This document shows, in pieces, positions 11,413-22,027 of a stretch of 34,046 bases of DNA. How positions within the stretch are numbered: the first letter of the stretch is position 1; each line of letters begins with the position of its first letter. Source of the DNA: Larix sibirica (Eukaryota > Streptophyta > Pinopsida > Pinales > Pinaceae). Location: assembly GCA_004151065.3 (NCBI GenBank), contig NWUY0300007763.1, positions 7,372 to 41,417 on the forward strand. The letters run 5' to 3'. Made by a program: the position numbers and the translations under genes. The notes under the pieces are model-generated. The model was given only the letters and a program-made list of their open reading frames with translations, was not told where the DNA came from and ran no database searches.

Positions 11413-12320
11413 NNNNNNNNNNNNNNNNNNNNNNNNNNNNNNNNNNNNNNNNNNNNNNNNNNNNNNNNNNNNNNNNNNNNNNNNNNNNNNNNNNNNNNNN
11501 NNNNNNNNNNNNNNNNNNNNNNNNNNNNNNNNNNNNNNNNNNNNNNNNNNNNNNNNNNNNNNNNNNNNNNNNNNNNNNNNNNNNNNNNNNNNNNNNNNNN
11601 NNNNNNNNNNNNNNNNNNNNNNNNNNNNNNNNNNNNNNNNNNNNNNNNNNNNNNNNNNNNNNNNNNNNNNNNNNNNNNNNNNNNNNNNNNNNNNNNNNNN
11701 NNNNNNNNNNNNNNNNNNNNNNNNNNNNNNNNNNNNNNNNNNNNNNNNNNNNNNNNNNNNNNNNNNNNNNNNNNNNNNNNNNNNNNNNNNNNNNNNNNNN
11801 NNNNNNNNNNNNNNNNNNNNNNNNNNNNNNNNNNNNNNNNNNNNNNNNNNNNNNNNNNNNNNNNNNNNNNNNNNNNNNNNNNNNNNNNNNNNNNNNNNNN
11901 NNNNNNNNNNNNNNNNNNNNNNNNNNNNNNNNNNNNNNNNNNNNNNNNNNNNNNNNNNNNNNNNNNNNNNNNNNNNNNNNNNNNNNNNNNNNNNNNNNNN
12001 NNNNNNNNNNNNNNNNNNNNNNNNNNNNNNNNNNNNNNNNNNNNNNNNNNNNNNNNNNNNNNNNNNNNNNNNNNNNNNNNNNNNNNNNNNNNNNNNNNNN
12101 NNNNNNNNNNNNNNNNNNNNNNNNNNNNNNNNNNNNNNNNNNNNNNNNNNNNNNNNNNNNNNNNNNNNNNNNNNNNNNNNNNNNNNNNNNNNNNNNNNNN
12201 NNNNNNNNNNNNNNNNNNNNNNNNNNNNNNNNNNNNNNNNNNNNNNNNNNNNNNNNNNNNNNNNNNNNNNNNNNNNNNNNNNNNNNNNNNNNNNNNNNNN
12301 NNNNNNNNNNNNNNNNNNNN
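11413..12320. other. Assembly gap (908 N)
   Basis: A run of unknown bases. Any open frame crossing it is meaningless. Confidence 0.99.
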
Positions 12321-13500
12321 GTGAAACCCTAGCGCAGCTTCAAATCCTTCCTAATGAAACAAATTCGTTACTAATCTTGTTGTTATCCTAATATTTCATT
12401 TCTATAGTGAATTTGAATTGAACACTACTAATTAGCCATGTTGCTTGAATGCCTTAACGAACTCAAGTTCTCTTTTTTTGCTTGTATAGGAAGTCATTGC
12501 ATTAATATATGCTATTATCTTCAAAGTAATTGAATACACAACAAAAGTCAACAAAAAAGTTGTTATTTTTTACCATATAAGATGATGACAAGGATGAGGA
12601 CTATTGAGAAGCTGCACTACCTGTATCTGGCTTTGATTTTGAACAATTCTTATTGTTGAAGAGGGTGCGAATGATTCAAAGTGGTTGCCCAATCCAAGTA
12701 CCGGTGTAGCTACAGGTGTAGTCGAATCAACATAATAACTACATATCCACGAATGACGAATATCATATAGCCANAACCAGTAGTGGTTAATGTTTCCACC
12801 ATTTCTTCTGAAGGCAAGCATGGCCGAGACTCAGCGTGCTTCCCAGTTGTCTATGAGATTACGGATGGGTGCTGAGATGCCCTCCGCATATCCATCCATT
12901 GTTGTCTGGTCCGTGATATTTTGGGGTTTCCTTCCAGACCCTTTCCTACTACCCCCTCTCCAAGGAGTGCCTTGTGGCCTTGTCATGGTAGTGAGGCAAC
13001 TGAAATCGTTTGAGAGTCGCAGTGAGAACAATACCGAGCCAAGGTGGGAGCCAAAGCCGAGGAGAGAACGACGCAGAGCCAAGGTGAGAACGATAAAGAG
13101 TCGAATAAGAGTCAAAGAAATAGGATGATTACTAATTCTGAAGGTGAAATGCAGGAAGATTTTCCTGCTAGCTTTATCTCCATTGGAGGAGTTAATGGAG
13201 TCCACAACCATTATCGAGAAAGGTGGTGAATTAAATGTTGAGGTACCCTCCAGCTCCGTCTTCCGACATCGGGGTGTAGTCTGCATGAGGCCGAATTAAT
13301 GCATCGTTTTGGATCAGGTCCTTGAGAAATAAATCCTAACCACCATCTAAGTGAGCATGGAGATAGATGGAGGGTTCAATAGGTTGTGGATTCATCAACT
13401 GGTTGTTGTGCTCATGAGATTAGCGGGCTCCAGAGGGGAGCTAGCTCGTGCGAGCAGTGCTATCACCCGGATCTAGGATGGAGAGGTCCTTATTTGACAA
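12321..13500. other. Unassigned DNA beside the LINE 3' end
   Basis: No recognised gene. A minus-strand frame of 151 codons (12831-13286) has a glycine/arginine-rich patch (WRGGSRKGSGRKPQN) but no domain I know. It could be LINE 3' untranslated sequence or part of another element. The plus strand holds a purine-rich patch with repeated gagccaaggtg (13036 and 13076). The missing half of the Ty3 integrase interrupted by the LINE is not visible here, and no poly(A) tail of the LINE is evident. Confidence 0.4.
12774..12774. other. Single N, probable contig join
   Basis: An isolated N like those at 3825 and 22727, but I see no duplicated sequence around it. It could be an ambiguous base or a join without overlap. 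Confidence 0.6.
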
Positions 13501-13579
13501 GGCACAACACTATTGGTGAAGATAACGATATTCCATGGTGGCACGGGTGTCAATAATGAGTTTTGAGTTGTTCATGACC

Positions 13580-13990
13580 CCTTAGTTGGCCATGAGATCC
13601 GCAACAGAGTTGGCTTTCCGACAGACATGTTGGAAGGAGAAAGTTCTGATTCTTCTGAGGATATTTGCTAGCTCAATCAGGCGTTGCTTCAGACACCAGC
13701 TGGGGGGAACCTTTGTCTCGACAGAGCCATTATAGAGACGCTTGTCTAGGGAGAGGATGATTTGTGAATACCCTTCTATGATCAAAGGCAGTAGATTTAT
13801 GGATTCTACAATTTTTAGACCTTCCAACATCCCTAAAAGTTTAGTTGCGTTGTTGGTTTCGTGGCCAATTATTCCATGATAGATGCAGCTGACGGATCCC
13901 AAGGATTATCTGATGACCTCACCAAATCCTGCTGCACCCAGGTTTCCCTTGGAAGCCCCATCAAAATTGAGTTTGCAAAAATGGGCAGGA
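13580..13990 (-). pseudogene. LINE C-terminal RNase H domain, inactive
   Basis: RVT_3-type RNase H. LNFDGASKGN at about 13970-13940 supplies the first Asp. A stop follows at about 13905. ETNNATKLLGMLEGL contains the Glu region, IIEGYSQIIL is the third motif, and HVCRKANSVADLMAN is the last. The third motif normally reads GDS; here Asp is Tyr. RNase H at the ORF2 C-terminus is typical of plant L1 elements. Confidence 0.85.
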
Positions 13991-14372
13991 GGTTTGCTCT
14001 AGTGCTTGGGGTTGGCAATATTTGCGGTGGGCTCACGCGTCGATGGGGGAAAAATGGAGATGTTTAGCTCCCAGCTGCTAAGGATAGATCTTTTAGTTGC
14101 CTAGGTGGGGAGGTCTGAGGTGTTCCAGCTGGTGATAACGAGAGTTTCCTGAAGCATGGTCGTTATAAAGCACCATATTTCCGTGAGATTCCTTTGCTTT
14201 CCTTCGAAAATTCTTCGGTTCCTTTCTTCCAGATGCTCCATGAGACAATACCTTGGGTTATCTCCCAAACTTGATTGACCATCTTACTCTAGAATGGATT
14301 GATATCCCGTTGAGAAATGGTTTGGACAATGTCTCCCTGAATTTTGTTGGTTTGTTTGTACCTGCAAGAAAC

Positions 14373-14774
14373 CTAGTTCCAGATCTCATTCGCCATCTCG
14401 CAGGAGTCTAATATATGGTCAATAGTTTCATCATGGGCATTGCATAAAATACACCAGGAGGGTCCATGAAATCCTCTCTTGATAAGTTTGTCCCAGGTGA
14501 GGATTTTGCGATGAGCTAGAAACCAAAGGAAGGTGGAAAATTTAGGCCACATATTAAGACCCCAGATCTTTTTCCAAATTGGATTTGGAAGCCCCACGTC
14601 TTCATGTGCTTGGAGGGAATAAGCTTCTTTTGTAGTGAAGGATCCTTTGGTACAGTAACCCCATATGAGGATATCCGGGTTGTGGCTTATCTTCAGATGC
14701 TTTGTTTGCAGTTCTTTCCACATTTCCTCAGCACTTTCCAGAGGGATTGGTGGATCCCAGTGTCTAGGATGCAT
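14373..14774 (-). pseudogene. LINE zf-RVT zinc-binding region
   Basis: A 133-codon open stretch matching the zf-RVT region found after the reverse transcriptase in plant LINEs: ILIWGYCTKGSFTTKEAYSL, then PIWKKIWGLNMWPKFSTFLW, then CILCNAHDETIDHILDSC with its C-x2-C...H-x4-C ligands intact. This is the best-preserved part of ORF2. Confidence 0.85.
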
Positions 14775-15167
14775 CCAACTACGAGCCTCAGAGTTGATTG
14801 TGGGGGTCCAATAGTGACTAACTTTGGCATTTCCCTTTGCCTGAAAGTGTGAGTGAAAATCTAGCTTGGTAGCATAAGGGAGGAGATTGGGACGTTGTTG
14901 CCAGGATTCATGCCAGAAGTTGGCCTACTCCCCTGCTATTATCTCCTAGAATCTATGATGTTGTATCAAATCTCTTTGACAGTTGGCCACCCTCCAGATG
15001 AGAGAGCCTGGGGGGGTCCAGGCTGAACCGAATGCACTGGTAAGGAGGCCAATTTGGGGCATATTTTCTATTCTAGAGTTGAGACCAGGTGGAGTTATCA
15101 AAATTTACCTAGTTCCACCAAATTTTGGCAAATAGAACTTGATTATTTAATTCAGGATCTCAAAGCC

Positions 15168-16568
15168 CTAGGCCACATTCCTTCTTGGTTTTGCAAACGG
15201 TCTTCCACTTAAACAGGGCCCACTTGTGATTGTCATGATTTCCTCCCCAAAGAAAGGAACATTGAATTTTTTCATGAGTTTAAGTACCCATTTAGGAGCG
15301 GCCAAAACCGAGAACAGATAGAGAGGAAAGGATTGAAGGACAACTTTGAGAAGTATGAGGCGGCTTGGAAGGTTGAGAGTTTTGTGAGTCCAGGATGAGA
15401 CTTTGGATTCCATTTTTTCAATGAGTTCTCTCCAGGAGGAGTGTTTGATGGTTGTTTCAAAGAGAGGGGCACCGAGGTATTTAGAGGGGAGTTTGGACAC
15501 CTGGAAGCCTAAGATGTGCTTAATGTTTGTCTGAGTGATGGTGCTAGTGTTAAAGAAGAAAAGATGGGATTTTTCTAGGTTGATTGTGGTACCAGACGAC
15601 GCTGAGAAAGCGGTGAGGTTTTTTATTTAAGACAGATGCCTCCTAAATTGAGGGATGACAAAGAGAAGGTTGACATCAACAACCTGTTGGTGAGTAATAG
15701 GAGGGCAGCCATGAACGGGAAGTCCTCTGAGGGAGCCACTAGTTACCAAAGTTTTAAGCATTCTGATAAGGCCTTCCATCATTAAAATGAAGAGGAAGGG
15801 AGAAAGTGGATCACCTTATTGAATGCCTCTTGAAGGTGAGAAAGTAGAGGAGGGTTAGCCATTAAAAAGGATGGAGAAGAAAGCAGAGCAGGTGGGAGCC
15901 AAGATCCAGTGAATCCATTCATTGCAAAACCCAAAGGCTTGAAGCATTTTTTCAATGAATTCCCAACTAAGTTTGTCGAAATCCTTAGAGAGGTCCAGCT
16001 TGATGATAATTCCCAAGGTTTTAGTGAGTTTGAGGGAGTGTATCACCTCACGATCCAGGATAATTCCGTCAAGGATTTTCCTTCCTTCTACATAACCCTT
16101 TTGATCCTGGGAGATGAGGAGAGGGAGGAGAGTCTTGAGCCGATTGGCCACCACTTTAGTGATAATTTTGTAGACAATATTATAGAGGGAAATGGGTCGG
16201 AACTTACCAGTGATGGTGGCTCCCACTTCTTTGGGTATCAATGTGAGGAAAGTTGCATTCAGGGCTGGAAAGACCCATCTTTTTTGTCTGGATTCTTCTA
16301 CTAAATCAAGAATATTTTGCTTTAGGAAGCTCCAGTAGAATTTGAAGAAGTTTATGGTGAATCCATCGGGTTCTGGATATTTTCCTTCTGCCATCTGATT
16401 AACCATGAGCTCCACTTCTTGCAGGATGATCTTTTTCATCAGCGACGCATTGTGCTCCAGAGTCATAATTTTTGGAATGTGATTGGTTACCTGGTTGATA
16501 GCCTCTGCTCTATTGGGATTAACTTCAGTAAGGAGATTGTGAAAGTAGTTGATAAGCTCTTTCTCCAT
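15168..16568 (-). pseudogene. LINE reverse transcriptase domain, inactive
   Basis: Recognised by PEPDGFTINFFK (normally G.SPGPDG), KFRPISLYNIVYKIITKVVANR, QDQKGYVEGRKILDGII, IIKLDLSKDFDKLSWEF (first catalytic Asp kept), GDPLSPFLF at about 15800, and KYLGAPL in the thumb. A TAA replaces the Gln before GDPLSPF (15816-15818). The catalytic F/YVDD box reads VVDV at 15672-15683, so the second Asp is lost. Frame breaks occur near 15850 and between 15500 and 15600. Confidence 0.9.
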
Positions 16569-16989
16569 GTCCTCTTGTTTTTTTAAAGAGTACCATCTTC
16601 AGTATTTAAAGTAGAGATGCAATTGGTCATCCTGTGTTGGATGGTGGAGTGATGAAAGAAGGAGGTGTTTTTTCTCCTTCCTTAAGCCAGGTGATGCATG
16701 ATTTTTGTCTCCATAGGATTTCTTCTTGCTCACATATGGCATCAAGATGTTTCGCAATCTCCTGCTCCTTTTCTTTGAGGGGTTTGAGGTAGGCTTGATC
16801 CATGATTTCTTTATGAGTTTGTTCCATTTCCTTCTCCAAGTCACTCTTGGATTTGAAATTGTTTCCAAAAGTGTGTTGGTTCAAGTATTTGAGCTTAGCT
16901 CGCAGAAGTTTTAATTTCTCATGCATGATTTCCCTTTTGGATCGTCCTTCAACCCTGGTACTCTCCCACCAAGAGCTTACCATATCTAG

Positions 16990-17764
16990 AAAGGTTGGAT
17001 GCATAAGCCAAAATTTCTTAAAACGAAGGGGACAAAATTTGGTGTTACCTGAATTTTGCCAGGAAAGAGAGATGGCCCAGTGATGTGAGACTGCAGAGGG
17101 AAGAACATAAGAGACTATTGTTCCATTAGCATCCATGATCCTGTCCAAGATGAGGAAGTCATCGATTCTTGAGGCGATTTTTTGTTTACCTCCTCTTCTG
17201 TTGTTCCATGTCATGCAGCCTTCTAAAGGTAGAAGATCTATGAGGTTGCAGTTGTCCATGAAAGATTTAAAGCTGATGTCCTCATTAGAGAGTATGTGTC
17301 GTCCTCCTTTTTTTCTCCTGGAGAGAGGTTATCATGTTGAAATCACCTCCCAGGATCAGCATCTCACCATAGTGGAATTGTGAGAACCACGTGATATGAT
17401 CAAGTAGTTGCTGTTTGAGATCAGGTACTTGCGGCCCATAGACATTCATGAGGTGGCCCATGATGTCCGTTCCTATAATGATAAAGGAGGAAGAAAGGGA
17501 ATGTGCAGAAGAAGCAAAGTTATTGAGAGTGATTTGTGCAGGGTTCCAAGCTATTACTAACCCTCCTGAGGCTCCATGAGCGTCAATCGCCATGACTTCG
17601 CTTCCCCTCCATATCCTGGAGATAAGGGTTTGAAGGGCAGAACTGGAGCATTTGGTTTCTTGAAGAAAAATGATAGATCGCAAGTCCTGCATGATTTTCC
17701 TTTGAAGCATACGATGTTTTGAGGCCCCGTTCATCCCTCTCACATTCTAGGAGATTAATTGCAT
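16990..17764 (-). pseudogene. LINE endonuclease domain (EEP family), inactive
   Basis: Visible motifs of the exonuclease-endonuclease-phosphatase fold are NVRGMN (catalytic Asn), IFLQETK (catalytic Glu), NVYGPQ, LGGDFNMI (Asp/Asn pair), SRIDDFLI and SHHWAI. The last motif is normally SDHxPI, so the catalytic Asp is replaced by His. A frame change lies near 17270, between the DFN and the SRIDD parts. The domain is clearly recognisable but dead. Confidence 0.85.
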
Positions 17765-17766
17765 TA
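17762..17766 (-). promoter_or_regulatory. TAATG stop-start overlap between LINE ORF1 and ORF2
   Basis: On the minus strand ORF1 ends ...AGT TCC TAA, and the last A of that stop is the first base of ORF2's ATG (TAATG). The ORF2 start is supported by the product: MQLIS, then a stop in place of Trp, then NVRGMN, the canonical N-terminus of a LINE endonuclease. UAAUG-coupled termination and reinitiation is known for the insect LINE SART1. Its use in this plant element is inference. Confidence 0.7.
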
Positions 17767-19285
17767 GGAACTTGGGGTAGAGGTAGGGAAGATTTCCGTA
17801 AGCTGGTCACACTGCCCTGATTCTATAAGCCTAGTTCCCAACTGGCTGATTCTTTGAAGGTCAATTTTTCTTCCACGTTTTTTGTTATCTCTTTGGAGTT
17901 TTTTCTTTTCCTTTTGAATGAGATTCTGGACTCCCAGCTTGGAATTTTTTACTTTGTTTAGGGATTCTAAGAAAAGTTGAATTTGTTGAGGTGGAATTGA
18001 GTGAAAATATTTCCTGGAGCATGCATCCTCCATTCCTAAAATGTCCAGATCTCCAAATTCTAGCTTTTTCATTTCCTCATCCATTAACACCTCTGGGTTG
18101 GTGGCTTTCGCTTTCCCTTTGTGATTTTTTGTCATAGGACCTATATGTCCATCTTCTACACCAGTGCTATGATGCCCTTCTTCATGTAGAATTTAAGATC
18201 TATTAGGGTCGATGTTCTTGTGGCTATCATCTTGAGGTTTAGGAGGATCTCCTGCTTCTTTTCCGGTATCATCGGGAAGGTCCGTTTGTTGGCCATCAAG
18301 GGCCGAAAAGATGTTGCTAGTTGTAGGTGGGTCATTCATTTTTTCTTATGGTTGTGTTCTACGGATGCGACATCGCCTTCTGCCCAGTTTTTTAAAGACT
18401 TCCTCATATTTTTCATTATTTTTAAATTCCAGCCGGTTAGATTGGTTGAGGGGGCAGTCTCTGTAGAGGTTCCCATGCTCATGACATCATAGGAAATGGA
18501 AAGGAATGTGTTCATTGTCTAGAGGTTGGACCCATTCAAAATCATCATAGGTAAGGTTGATTGAGTATGGCAGTGACTTGGCAATATGCATACAAACACT
18601 ATATACAGGCATATGAGGTATACCTATTGTGCCTGGTTTGTTTGGCCGTCTTGACGAAGCTTCCAAGCATGTTTCCAATGTCTTTGAGCATGTCCTCATC
18701 CCAATATTACTGCGGGAGGGAGTACATACAGATCCAGAATGGTACCCAGGTAAATTCCTCTTTGTCTGGGATGAATATTTCCGTCCAGTTTTTGAGATAT
18801 AAGCTGGCCAAGTTGAAGAAGTAAGGGTCCCCATCCTCCACCTTGTATTTGTCGTCCAATGTTTGGAAGATGACTATGAAGAATCCCTTGGAGCCGAGCT
18901 GGAGATCAAAATGGGCTTTGGGATTCCATTTTGCCACAATCCAGCTGTGAAGATCTTGTTCAGTAGGCCAGAGTTCCATAAAATTGTTGATGAGTGCATC
19001 ATCACACATTTGCTGAACTCTTGTGTTGATACGGTCTTCCAGGAGACAAAGGCAAGGTCTTTCCACCATTTTCGGTATGCAAGTCGTGGTAGCCTTCCCT
19101 GATGAGGGTTTGTCCTGGGTTTTCAAAGCTTGTTCAGAGGTTTCTAAGTTGACCAATGGAATATCTGAGGATCCGATCCGTATTGTAGCATCAGGGGGAA
19201 TTATTGGAGGAGTGAGAACCGTACTGGAATTTTGATGGGAAGGGCCTTCATCCCCTCCCAGGGGGGACGTCATTTCCACGGCCAA
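17764..19285 (-). pseudogene. LINE ORF1 (DUF4283 / zinc-knuckle protein), broken
   Basis: Start chosen at the Met at 19285 (MAVEMTSP). The first 100 or so residues are low-complexity and Ser/Thr/Pro-rich. Next comes a DUF4283-like RNA-binding domain (about 19000-18600), seen in ALINNFMELWPTEQDLHSWI, GKGFF-like GSKGFFIVIF and the WTEIF...FTWVPFWICMYSLP segment. The frame then shifts near 18710 and again near 18620. A zinc-knuckle remnant follows at about 18490-18440: CHEHGNLYRDC keeps the last three ligands, while the first Cys is replaced and a stop sits beside it. The C-terminal part (18135-17764) is highly basic and Lys/Arg-rich (KEKKKLQRDNKKRGRK), suiting nucleic-acid binding. The stop codon overlaps the ORF2 start. 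In intact LINEs this protein coats the element RNA; here it is a pseudogene. Confidence 0.8.
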
Positions 19286-19379
19286 GGTCCTCGGGGAGAA
19301 AGGTCACCGAACCAGCAAGAGGAGGTCGAAGAAGGGATCAGGTAAACCCTAGGAGACGCAGGCAAGAAACCCTAATAGA

Positions 19380-20200
19380 GGAATGTTTTAGAAAAAATTG
19401 ATTTGAATATGTTGGGATAATAAGTTATTGAAAGGACCAGTTCAATATTGTAATCTTGACAGAAAATCATCATTTTGTTGGATTTAAAATCTTGGGAATT
19501 ATCTGTAATTATCCTCATGGGGAAACCGAACCTTGCCAGAATATTATCTTCTGGGAATTTAATGGTCACGGTATCATTAGAATTTCTTGCTGGTATTGCT
19601 TCTACCCATTTTTGTGAAGTAGTCAGTAGCAGTAAGAATCCACTTATGTTGGTCAATGGAATGTGGATTTATTTCTCCTATAAAATATAAACCTCACTGC
19701 TGAAAAGACGCTTCAACCTTGATTGGTTTGAGAGGCAGTGGCTTAAGCTTCTTCTTTCCTGCAAACATTTGACACACAACACAGGATCTGACAATCTTGT
19801 TAGCATCAGTGAACAAAGTTGGCCAGTTATAACCATATATTAGGAATTTATAAGTAGTGGCTCTCCATGCATGATGTCCTCCACATATGCCTCTATGAAA
19901 TCATGTTATTATACCCTCAGTTTCTTCTTCTCTAACACAATTCAGGAGAACTCCGAGAGGATATTTCAAGAACAAGTATCCATCCAGAATGCAATATTTA
20001 AAAACTTTCAATTTAAGGAACCTCATTTTAGCTTTTTCAAGGTTAGGAGGACAGGTTAAATGTTGAATAAAGTAAACAATATCTTTGCACCATTCAGAAT
20101 ATGCAAACTTTTCATAAATTTTAAGAGGGATATTTTCTTGAATACCTTCTTCTTCCTGGCTTGGGAGTTGATCTATCAAATTTATCTCTAGAGCTTGATA
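19380..20200 (-). pseudogene. Ty3 integrase, truncated
   Basis: Minus strand. The zinc-binding HHCC region is visible as CGGHHAW and RSCVVCQ (about 19890-19770). The core follows with a DYFTKWVEAIP-like segment, one extra A breaking the frame near 19605, and then ILARFGFPMRIITDNSQDFK, where ITDN holds the second catalytic Asp. The sequence fades after ITYYPN (about 19420) and ends at about 19380, before the catalytic Glu region and any C-terminal domain. Truncation coincides with the LINE 5' end. Confidence 0.85.
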
Positions 20201-20750
20201 ATTTGATTTGGACAAAAGTTTAGTTATTCCTTGTCCCTTCACAAGCTTGGTTGGCTTGATTTCCATGTCATATTCTTTGATTTTGGAAATCCACTTTCCT
20301 CTCATGCCTTCACTATCTGGTTAACATAGGATATCCTTGATGGTGCTCCCTGGGATGTAAGCTATAATATTCAAGAGCAATATGTAATTCATGAATGAAT
20401 TGAGATATTTTACTAATGCATATGCTTGTTTTTACATAGTATTGTATTTCAGCTTAGTGTCTCTCAATGCCCTGCTAAAAAGGGAAATAGGTTGCTTGTG
20501 TCCTATCTCATTCTTTTGTAAAAGTATGGCTACAATAGTAACCTCAAAAGAAAAAGAAAATACAAGAAATGATTTAGTATAATCAGGACTAATTAAGATA
20601 GGAGCTTCCCCTAAAGCAATCTTGATTTTCTTAAAAGATTTTATGGCATCAATAGTCCATTTAATCTCTGTGTCTTTTCTTAGCATGTATGTAATTTTTT
20701 TCATCATCTCTGTGAAATTGGGGAAATTCTCCTAAGAAAATTTATTTTTT
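20201..20750 (-). pseudogene. Ty3 RNase H (pol), copy A
   Basis: Follows the reverse transcriptase: KWTIDAIKSFKKIKIAL, then APILISPDYTKSFLVFSFSFE, where the first catalytic Asp position is Ser-like as in some family members, then LLQKNEIGHKQPISLFSRAL and LKYNTM, then DSEGMRGKWISKIKEYD at about 20310-20265. A stop and a frame break separate the two halves near 20430. Copy B lies at 23031-23580. Confidence 0.8.
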
Positions 20751-20779
20751 CAATAAAGGATTGAAGCTCTTTCTTGTTT

Positions 20780-21520
20780 CTTGGGGGTTCAATCAATTTA
20801 ATAGCGGCTACCCTGTCAGGATCTATTTTGACTCCATCTATGGAGACGATATGGCCTAACAATTTTCATCATTGCAAAGAAAGATTTCTTAGGGTTTAAC
20901 GATAGACCAAATTTTCTACATTTCCTAAAAGTTTGTTTAGATGTTGAAGGTGTTCCTCATTTGAATTTGAGAACACAGTCATATCATTGAGGTATATAAC
21001 AATGAACTTGTCTTTTTCTCCTATGAACGCTATATCCATCGCTCTTTGGAAAGTTTCTCTAGCGTTGATTAGTCTGAAAGGCATTTTATCATACACAAAA
21101 GTTCCCCAAGGTGTGGTGAAATTTTTTTTTCTCTGTCATCTAAATGCATGGAAATTTGATTATAACCAGAAAACACATCCATCATAGAGACTCAGGATGA
21201 CCCAACCACCTTTTGTAGAATATGATCCATTTTGGGTAAAGGATAATTATCCTTCAGGGAACACCTGTTCAAGTTCTTGAATTCCACGCATAGGCGAATT
21301 TCCTAGTTATTTTTCCTTACTAGGATGAGGTTAGCTACCCATTTAGAGTATCCGAGGGGAATAATCATTTTAGCATCTAACAATTTTCTTACCTCTTTCT
21401 CAATTATGGGGAGAAAAATAGGATTCACCTATCTCAACTTTTGTTTTACTAGTTTTGCATCTAGTCTAAAAGGAATCCTATGTTGTATGACAAAGGTATC
21501 ATAGGTTTTCAAATCTTCAT
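20780..21520 (-). pseudogene. Ty3 reverse transcriptase, copy A
   Basis: Order on the minus strand: IPFRLDAKLVKQKLR, IIEKEVRKLLDAKMIIPLGY, SKWVANLILVRKN, LCVEFKNLN, DNYPLPKMDHILQKVVG, DVFSGYNQI, TTPWGTFVYDKMPF, FQRAMDIAF and the active site. The active site reads YLND at 20983-20994 instead of YLDD, so the first Asp of the pair is Asn (one G-to-A change). A TAG takes the place expected for Trp in the KNN-EIR segment. The family is clear; the enzyme is dead. Confidence 0.9.
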
Positions 21521-21778
21521 ACTTCCAAGTGAAAACATCCATTTATTATTTGAACAAAGAAACATACATTTTCTTCTAATCAGTTGATAAAGATTTTGAG
21601 AGATTGATGTATTTTGGATCATCTAGAGTACCTAGATTGAATTCTTCGACTACTTTTGTAGTTGGTTAGACATCTGGTTCGATGGGAACGTCATTTTTTT
21701 CAAACAATTGTTCCATAGGTACTAAGCCTTTAGGAATAGAACTTTTTTTAACTAGAGAATTTTGTGTCTTGGGACCTA

Positions 21779-22027
21779 TTATATCAATTCAGGAAATGAC
21801 TGTTGATCTGCTTGAATTTTAGCTTCCATCTCATGTTCATAATCAAAGTCTATATTGGTGACAGAAAACTCATCCATTAATAGGAGTAAGCGCTTGATCT
21901 GCAAATCGTCTTCAAAGACCTGCCAGTGTTTGATGTTATCAGGAATGGAGGGACGATATCGCATTTCAACTTCATGTTTTAGTCTAGGCTTTTTTGGCGG
22001 TTTGAATGTACTTGCTTCCAAGGCCAA
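21779..22027 (-). pseudogene. Spacer between extra RNase H and reverse transcriptase, copy A
   Basis: An 82-codon open stretch joining the two enzymes: ALEASTFKPPKKPRLKHEVE, then RPSIPDNIKHWQVFEDD and MDEFSV. No catalytic motif. It reads on from the ADALA motif of the RNase H after a stop, and is probably a folded linker in the parental polyprotein. The same stretch recurs at 24609-24857. Confidence 0.6.

Larger units (their letters stand above)
13505..17764 (-). pseudogene. LINE ORF2 polyprotein (EN-RT-zf-RVT-RNase H), broken
   Basis: The ORF2 polyprotein would nick target DNA, reverse-transcribe the element RNA at the nick and degrade RNA in hybrids. Domains in order are endonuclease (17764 to about 16990), a linker with QEEILWRQKS and TWLKEGEK (about 16690), reverse transcriptase (16570 to about 15170), zf-RVT (14774-14373) and RNase H (about 13990-13580). 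The span of about 4.26 kb is close to the usual 1300 or more codons, so little is deleted. The defects are a Trp-to-TAG change at codon 6 (17747-17749), many later stops, frameshifts and several lost catalytic residues. The frame appears to run past RNase H to about 13505. Confidence 0.85.
13505..19380 (-). mobile_element. L1-type LINE retrotransposon, dead
   Basis: A nearly full-length non-LTR retrotransposon read on the minus strand. The layout is a short 5' leader (about 19286-19380), ORF1 with a DUF4283-like domain and zinc-knuckle remnant, and ORF2 with apurinic-type endonuclease, reverse transcriptase, zf-RVT zinc-binding region and a terminal RNase H. This order and the DUF4283/RNase H pair are known for plant L1 elements. 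Stops and frameshifts run through both ORFs, and key residues in the endonuclease, reverse transcriptase and RNase H are changed, so it cannot move by itself. The 5' end lies where the neighbouring Ty3 integrase sequence breaks off, which suggests insertion into that element. The 3' border is not resolved: no poly(A) or target-site duplication is seen. Confidence 0.9.

Noticed and set aside
11331-12391. Open frames of more than 300 codons on the plus strand
   Set aside because: They consist almost wholly of unknown residues across the 908-bp gap.
12831-13286. 151-codon minus-strand ORF with a Gly/Arg-rich patch
   Set aside because: No known domain, odd composition and overlap with equally open antisense frames; more likely LINE-adjacent non-coding sequence. 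Mentioned only as part of the unassigned stretch.
15909-16304. 131-codon plus-strand ORF
   Set aside because: It is the antisense shadow of the LINE reverse transcriptase, whose minus-strand motifs are unmistakable.
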